A program made the translations under genes and the position numbers. A stretch of 64,000 nucleotides of DNA from Microbispora siamensis. GTDB taxonomy: Bacteria; Actinomycetota; Actinomycetes; Streptosporangiales; Streptosporangiaceae. Positions within the stretch are counted from its first letter, which is position 1. Each line of letters starts with the position of its first letter. The stretch is taken from contig NZ_BOOF01000005.1 of NCBI RefSeq assembly GCF_016863095.1, forward strand, positions 124,001-188,000, given 5' to 3'. The notes under the pieces are model-generated. The model saw only the letters and a list, made by a program, of their open reading frames with translations, did no database searches and had not been told where the DNA came from. Shown here piece after piece: positions 59,557 to 64,000 of the stretch.

Positions 59557-60192
59557 ATGCCCCAGCCTGTCCTGTCCTGCCAGTCGCTGAGCTGCCGCGC
59601 CGGCGGCCGTGAGGTCGTGCGCGACCTGTCGCTGGACGTCGCGCCGGGCGAGCGCGTCGCCCTCGTCGGCCCCTCGGGCTCGGGGAAGACCACCCTGCTG
59701 ACCACGCTCGGCGGCCTGCTGGCGCCCGCCTCCGGCCGTGTGCTGGTCGGCGGAGTACCGCTCGGCGAGCGCCCGGACCTGCGCCGGGAGACCGCGCTGG
59801 TCTTCCAGTCCTACGGCCTGCTGTCGCTGCTGACCGCCGCGGAGAACGTGGAGGTCGCCCTGCGCGCCGCGGGCCGTACGGCCGGGGAGGCACGGACCGA
59901 GGCGGCCGAGGCGCTGGCGCGCATGCGGCTCACGGCCTATGCCGAGCACCTGGTCGAGGAGCTGTCCGGCGGCCAGCAGCAGCGGGTAGCGGTCGCCCGG
60001 GCCCTCGCGCTCCGGCCGCGGGTGCTGCTCGCCGACGAACCGACGGCCGAGCAGGACAAGGTCAACCGGGCGCTGGTGCTGGAGGCGCTGCTCGCGTCGC
60101 CCGCCGCCCTGGTCGTGGCCACCCACGATCCGGAGGTGGCCGGACGGTGCGACCGCGTGGTCGAGTTGCGGGCGGCGGTGAGCCGGCGGTGA
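59557..60192 (+). CDS. ABC transporter ATP-binding protein (LolD/MacB type)
   Basis: A 211-residue ATPase: Walker A LVGPSGSGKTTLL, signature ELSGGQQQRVAVA, Walker B VLLADEPTAEQD, His-switch VVATHDPEV. ATG chosen for the GGAGG site 6 bases upstream; the frame is open a little further. The LolD/FtsE-like pattern fits ABC systems whose permeases carry the FtsX/MacB fold, as the third gene here does. Its stop overlaps the next start (GTGA). Confidence 0.92.
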   Translation: MPQPVLSCQSLSCRAGGREVVRDLSLDVAPGERVALVGPSGSGKTTLLTTLGGLLAPASGRVLVGGVPLGERPDLRRETALVFQSYGLLSLLTAAENVEVALRAAGRTAGEARTEAAEALARMRLTAYAEHLVEELSGGQQQRVAVARALALRPRVLLADEPTAEQDKVNRALVLEALLASPAALVVATHDPEVAGRCDRVVELRAAVSRR

Positions 60193-61007
60193 CCGCTCCT
60201 GCGAACGCGGCCGTGCGCTGCGACGGCGTCGTGCAGATCTACAAGACCAGGGAGATCGAGGTCGTCGCGCTGCGCGACATCGACCTGGTCGTCGAGGACG
60301 GCGAGAGCGTCGCACTGCTCGGGCCTTCTGGAGCGGGCAAGTCCACCCTGTTGTGGCTGCTCGCGGGGCTGCTGCGGCCGAGCGCAGGACGGCTGTGGCT
60401 GGGCGGCGCCGAGGTCGGCAGGCTCGGCCCGCGCGCGCTCGACCGGCTGCGGGCCGCCCAGATCGGCGTCGTCATGCAGAATCCGGCCCGCAACCTCATC
60501 CCGTACGCCTCCGCGGCGCAGAACGTCGCCTTCGCCCAGCGGGCCGTACGGCGGCGGGCCCGGCGGCCGGCGGGCGAACTGCTGGAGCGGGTCGGCCTCA
60601 CTTCCGTGCGGGACCGCCCGGCCGGGCTGCTGTCGGGCGGCGAGCAGCAGCGCCTCGCCGTCGCGATCGCGCTGGCCAACCGGCCCCGCCTGCTGCTCGC
60701 CGACGAGCCCACCAGCCAGCTCGACGCGGAGTCGGGCCGGGCCGTGGTCGAGCTGATCAAGGAGATGGGCCCGACGTCCGTGGTGGTCACCCACGATCCC
60801 CGGGTCAGCGAGGCCATGAGCCGTACGGTCACCATCAGGGACGGGCGGATCGGCGCCGAGGGCAGGGACGGGGAGGACTTCGTGGTGATCGGGCGCGAGG
60901 GTGCGGTCCAGCTTCCGCCCGAGTATCACGAACTACTGCCGCCGGGGTCGATGGCCCGGGTCGAGCCGTTGCGCGACGGCGTGATCCTGCGGAGGGCCGG
61001 CGAATGA
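60189..61007 (+). CDS. ABC transporter ATP-binding protein (second subunit)
   Basis: A 272-residue ATPase with GTG start overlapping the previous stop. Walker A LLGPSGAGKSTLL, signature LLSGGEQQRLAVA, Walker B LLLADEPTSQLD, VVVTHDPRV. The C-terminal ~55 residues (DGEDFVVIGREGAVQLPPEY) form an extra domain absent from the first ATPase, with a conserved-looking Pro-rich strand. Two different ATPases with one permease suggest an asymmetric heterodimer exporter. Confidence 0.9.
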   Translation: MTAPANAAVRCDGVVQIYKTREIEVVALRDIDLVVEDGESVALLGPSGAGKSTLLWLLAGLLRPSAGRLWLGGAEVGRLGPRALDRLRAAQIGVVMQNPARNLIPYASAAQNVAFAQRAVRRRARRPAGELLERVGLTSVRDRPAGLLSGGEQQRLAVAIALANRPRLLLADEPTSQLDAESGRAVVELIKEMGPTSVVVTHDPRVSEAMSRTVTIRDGRIGAEGRDGEDFVVIGREGAVQLPPEYHELLPPGSMARVEPLRDGVILRRAGE

Positions 61008-64000
61008 CGCTCCGCGGCCTGTGGCGGCGCCGGTGGCTGTCGCTCGCGCTTCTCGTCGTGGCCGCCGTCACGGTGGCCGCCGCGTCCCTCGGCCCCCTCT
61101 ACGCCCAGGCGGCGCGCGCCGCCGTGCTCCGCGACGCCCTGGACACCGCCCCTCCCGACCACCGGGGCTGGCGTGTCACGTCGGTGCGGGGTGACGCCGC
61201 CGATCTCGCCCGCCGGGTGTCCGCGCCGTACCTGCGGCCGCCCGTTCCCGGCGCCGAGCTGCTCAGCCCTGACCCGCGGGGCAAGAAGACCTACCCGCTG
61301 ATGTGGCAGGAAGGCCAGTGCGGCCACGTGACGCTGCTCAGGGGCCGCTGCCCGCGCTCGGCCATGGAGATCATGGTGACCCGCGCGTCCGGGTTCCGGG
61401 TCGGGGCGGACGTGAAGCTCACCTCCATCACGACCAGGGAGGACGGCGAGGAGCGCCTCGTGCCGCTGCGGGTGGTGGGTATCTACCGGGCCGACCCCGG
61501 CGACCCCTTCTGGTTCGGCCGCAACCTGTTCCCCCAGACGGCCGGGGTGAGCGAGGGGAACGGCGACCCGCTCCTCACGGTCCCCGAGACGCAGGCGCGG
61601 TCGGGCCTGCCGACCGGCGCGAGCGCCGCCGACGCCGCCGCCGGGAACGCCTGGACCGGCTACGCGATCGTCTACACCGACCCGCGGGTGATCGGCGGGG
61701 GTGACCTGGCCGGGCTGGAGTCGGCGCACGCCCGGCTGGCGGGCATGGGGCGGAGCGGGGACGCCGTCACGGTATTCACCCACATGGACGACACGCTCAC
61801 GCGGATCCGCCGCCAGACCGACTCGCTGTCGGTGCCGGTGACCCTCGTGACCCTGCAGCTCGTGGCGCTGGGCTGGCTGCTGCTGTTCCTCACCGTGCGC
61901 GACCTCGTCGCCGCCCGCGCCCCGGAGACCGCCCTGGCCCGGCTGCGCGGCCTGAGCACCGCGCGGGTGTGGGCGTTCGGCCTGTCGGAACCCGTGGTGC
62001 TGCTGCTGGCGGCACTGCCGCTCGGCCTGGCCGCCGCGTGGGCGGTGGCCGCGCGGCTGGCCGGCGAGTTCCTGCGCGCGGACGTGCCCGTCACGCTGGA
62101 CGGGCCGACCGCGCTGTACGGCCCGGCCGCCGTCGCGGGCGGGCTGCTCGCCGCCGCCGCGGCGGCGTGGAGCGCGATCACGCGTCCCGTGGTCGAGCAG
62201 TGGCGGCGCACCCCGCGCGCCCGGCGCCGCACCTGGATCCCCGAGGCCGTGGTGCTCGCCCTCACCGGCGTCGGTCTCGTCGAACTGCTCGCCGGCGGCC
62301 CGATCAGCGGCTCCGCCGGACAGAACACGGGAGCCCTGCTCGCGCCCGGTCTGCTCGCGGTGGCGTTCGCGCTGCTCGCGCGGCGGCTGCTGCCGCTCGC
62401 GTGCGCCGCGCTGTTCCGGCTCACCCGCTCGCACGGCGGGATCGCGCCCTTCCTCGCCGTACGCCAGATCGCCCGTGGGAGCGCCACCGGCAGCACGGTG
62501 ATCGTGCTCGGCGCGGGGCTGGGCCTTGCGGTCTTCGCCGTCGCGGCGTGGTCGGTGACCTCGCGCAACTTCGCCGAGGTGGCCCGCGTCCACAACGGCG
62601 CGGAGACCGTGTTCGTGGTCCGGGCCGGGGACGCCGCGACGCTACGGCGGGTGTCGGCCGGCATCCCCGGCAGCGCGCCGGTCGTCCGCATGCCCGGGCC
62701 GCCCGTCATGCTGGCGACCGACCCCGCCAGGTTCGCCGCCGTCGCGCTCTGGCGTCCGTCGTACGCGGGAGGCCGGGCGCTGGAGGACCTGACGCCGCGC
62801 CTGACGGCCCCCGTGGCTCCCCGCGTGCCGCTCATCGGCGACCGGATCCGGGCCCGCCTCGCCGTGGGCGACATCCCTCACGGCTGGACGATCGTCCTGT
62901 TCGCGAGCGTGCGGGTGCCGGGGCAGGACCGGCCCTCGGTGCTCCCCCTCGCCCGGCCCGAGCACGGGCGGATGGTCTACGAGTGGGGGTTGCCCCCGGC
63001 CTGCCGTACGGGGACCTGCGAGCTGCGCGGGCTGCGCGTCCAGTCCACGCCCACCGGCACCAGCGACTTCGAGCATCCGCCCGGCGACCTGGGCGTCGTC
63101 GGGCTGGACGTGCGGCGGGACGGCCGCTGGGCCGCCCTCGACGCGGGCCTCACCGACCGGGCGAGGTGGCGGCCCGCCGTGGCCGGCCAGGCCGGGCTCG
63201 TCCTGTCGATGTCCCCCTGGGCCGGGGCGGCCGGGGGTGCGGGCGCGGCCGTGCCCGCCACGTTCCCCGATCCGCTGCCCGCCCTGACCAGCGGGACGCC
63301 GGGCAACCGGAAGCTGCCCGGCCTCGACGACGCCTTCGCCTCCGGGTACGTCCCGGCCGTGCCCGCCGCCGCCGTGCCCGGCCTCGATGCCGCTGGCGGA
63401 GTGGTCGACATCGAACTGGCCGATCGGGCCGCGTACGGATACTCGGACAAGGCCGAGTTCGAGATCTGGGCGGCGCCGAGCCGCGCGGGGGCGGTCCTCG
63501 CGGGCCTGCGCGCCGCCGGGGTGCCGGTCCTGGCCACCCGCACCACCGCGGGCCTGCGGACCGGTTACGCGAGCGAGGGGCCGGGTCTCGCGCTGATCCT
63601 CCTCGTCGTGGCGGCCGGCGCCGCCGCCCTGCTCGCCCTCGGCCGCGCCGTCCTGGCACTGTACGCGGCCGCGCGGCGGCGCACCCTGGAACTGGCCGCC
63701 CTGGAGGCGGCGGGGGCCCGCGCCGGCCCGCTGCGGCGCTCCCTGCTGATCGAGCAGGCCGTGACGCTGACGTGGGCCGGTCTCACCGGCGTGCTCGCCG
63801 GCGTGACGGCCGCCCGCGTGGCGCTGCCCCGGGTGCCCGAGTTCGCCGAGCCGCCGCTGACGCCGGCGCTCGCGTACACGATCGTCCCCGGCCCGGTCGT
63901 CCTCGTGGCGGCCGCCGCCCTGGCCGCCTGCCTGGTCGCCGCCGCGGCGACCGCCGAACTGCTCCTGCGCGGCGTCCGGGTCGAGCGTCTGCGCGAGGCG
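61004..64000 (+). CDS. FtsX/MacB-type ABC transporter permease, 3' end outside window
   Basis: The ATG overlaps the stop of the second ATPase gene (ATGA). The frame stays open for 999 codons to the window end. N-terminus MTLRGLWRRRWLSLALLVVA is a membrane-inserting helix, followed by a long extracellular region, then helices around LVTLQLVALGWLLLFLTVRD and a second set late in the frame (ALILLLVVAAGAAALLALGR). This is the duplicated FtsX-like permease layout (two permease units in one chain, up to ten helices). Substrate unknown; such systems export lipids or antimicrobial peptides or act in signalling. Confidence 0.88.
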   Translation, partial: MTLRGLWRRRWLSLALLVVAAVTVAAASLGPLYAQAARAAVLRDALDTAPPDHRGWRVTSVRGDAADLARRVSAPYLRPPVPGAELLSPDPRGKKTYPLMWQEGQCGHVTLLRGRCPRSAMEIMVTRASGFRVGADVKLTSITTREDGEERLVPLRVVGIYRADPGDPFWFGRNLFPQTAGVSEGNGDPLLTVPETQARSGLPTGASAADAAAGNAWTGYAIVYTDPRVIGGGDLAGLESAHARLAGMGRSGDAVTVFTHMDDTLTRIRRQTDSLSVPVTLVTLQLVALGWLLLFLTVRDLVAARAPETALARLRGLSTARVWAFGLSEPVVLLLAALPLGLAAAWAVAARLAGEFLRADVPVTLDGPTALYGPAAVAGGLLAAAAAAWSAITRPVVEQWRRTPRARRRTWIPEAVVLALTGVGLVELLAGGPISGSAGQNTGALLAPGLLAVAFALLARRLLPLACAALFRLTRSHGGIAPFLAVRQIARGSATGSTVIVLGAGLGLAVFAVAAWSVTSRNFAEVARVHNGAETVFVVRAGDAATLRRVSAGIPGSAPVVRMPGPPVMLATDPARFAAVALWRPSYAGGRALEDLTPRLTAPVAPRVPLIGDRIRARLAVGDIPHGWTIVLFASVRVPGQDRPSVLPLARPEHGRMVYEWGLPPACRTGTCELRGLRVQSTPTGTSDFEHPPGDLGVVGLDVRRDGRWAALDAGLTDRARWRPAVAGQAGLVLSMSPWAGAAGGAGAAVPATFPDPLPALTSGTPGNRKLPGLDDAFASGYVPAVPAAAVPGLDAAGGVVDIELADRAAYGYSDKAEFEIWAAPSRAGAVLAGLRAAGVPVLATRTTAGLRTGYASEGPGLALILLVVAAGAAALLALGRAVLALYAAARRRTLELAALEAAGARAGPLRRSLLIEQAVTLTWAGLTGVLAGVTAARVALPRVPEFAEPPLTPALAYTIVPGPVVLVAAAALAACLVAAAATAELLLRGVRVERLREA

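Noticed and set aside
1..64000. tRNA, rRNA or CRISPR loci
   Set aside because: I looked in the intergenic stretches and found no clover-leaf pattern, rRNA sequence or regular repeat-spacer array; a covariance-model scan could still find a missed tRNA.

Overview
The window is high-GC DNA with actinomycete gene content: F420-free primary metabolism, BTAD/SARP regulation, Tat and Sec exported multidomain enzymes, GTG/TTG starts, and many 1-4 base start/stop overlaps. Gene order is a clue. hemE, DUF3000, rnd, fadA, fadB, dxs, a rok7B7-like ROK gene and a xylFGH-type transporter occur together here, and as I recall they also lie close together in Streptomyces coelicolor (around SCO6008-SCO6031). 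The style suggests Streptosporangiaceae or a related family, but no rRNA or other marker settles this.

Layout. (1) 1-6147, minus strand: one tightly coupled operon related to the Ebo clusters of cyanobacteria and eustigmatophytes. It holds a myo-inositol-1-phosphate synthase homologue, a UbiA prenyltransferase, a TIM-barrel protein, EboA, a TatD-like EboB, EboE and a type I phosphodiesterase. (2) 6647-11233: a Tat-exported sugar isomerase-like protein and a secreted PQQ-type sugar dehydrogenase with accessory domains, divergent from the operon. (3) 11391-16355: a DUF4349 lipoprotein, hemE, DUF3000, RNase D and a VOC protein. (4) 16410-18824: a large secreted alpha/beta hydrolase. (5) 19063-23726: the fadA-fadB beta-oxidation pair, split by a TnpB-only IS200/IS605-type element whose ends can be read exactly. 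(6) 23727-47527: an accessory stretch with a free FtsX-type extracellular domain protein, an alkene reductase with a divergent MerR regulator, a two-domain esterase, a SARP-NB-ARC-TPR regulator beside a tiny exported peptide, a LamG + RHS/Hint polymorphic toxin + immunity cassette, a TetR-controlled redox cluster and several gene remnants. (7) 47528-52631: a LysE exporter, an APC permease, dxs and a secreted zinc metallopeptidase. (8) 52850-54521: a mosaic of SDR and ECF sigma-factor pieces. (9) 54537-59176: xylFGH-type transporter genes and the ROK regulator. (10) 59557-64000: two ABC ATPases and an FtsX-type permease cut by the window end.

The most noteworthy items are the Ebo-like operon in which a MIPS-family cyclase stands where EboD would be expected, the RHS toxin with an unrecognised C-terminal domain and overlapping immunity gene, and the TnpB element. 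Removing 20244-21613 regenerates a perfect fadA stop and fadA/fadB junction. The element has therefore supplied a replacement stop codon for fadA and most of a new ribosome binding site for fadB.
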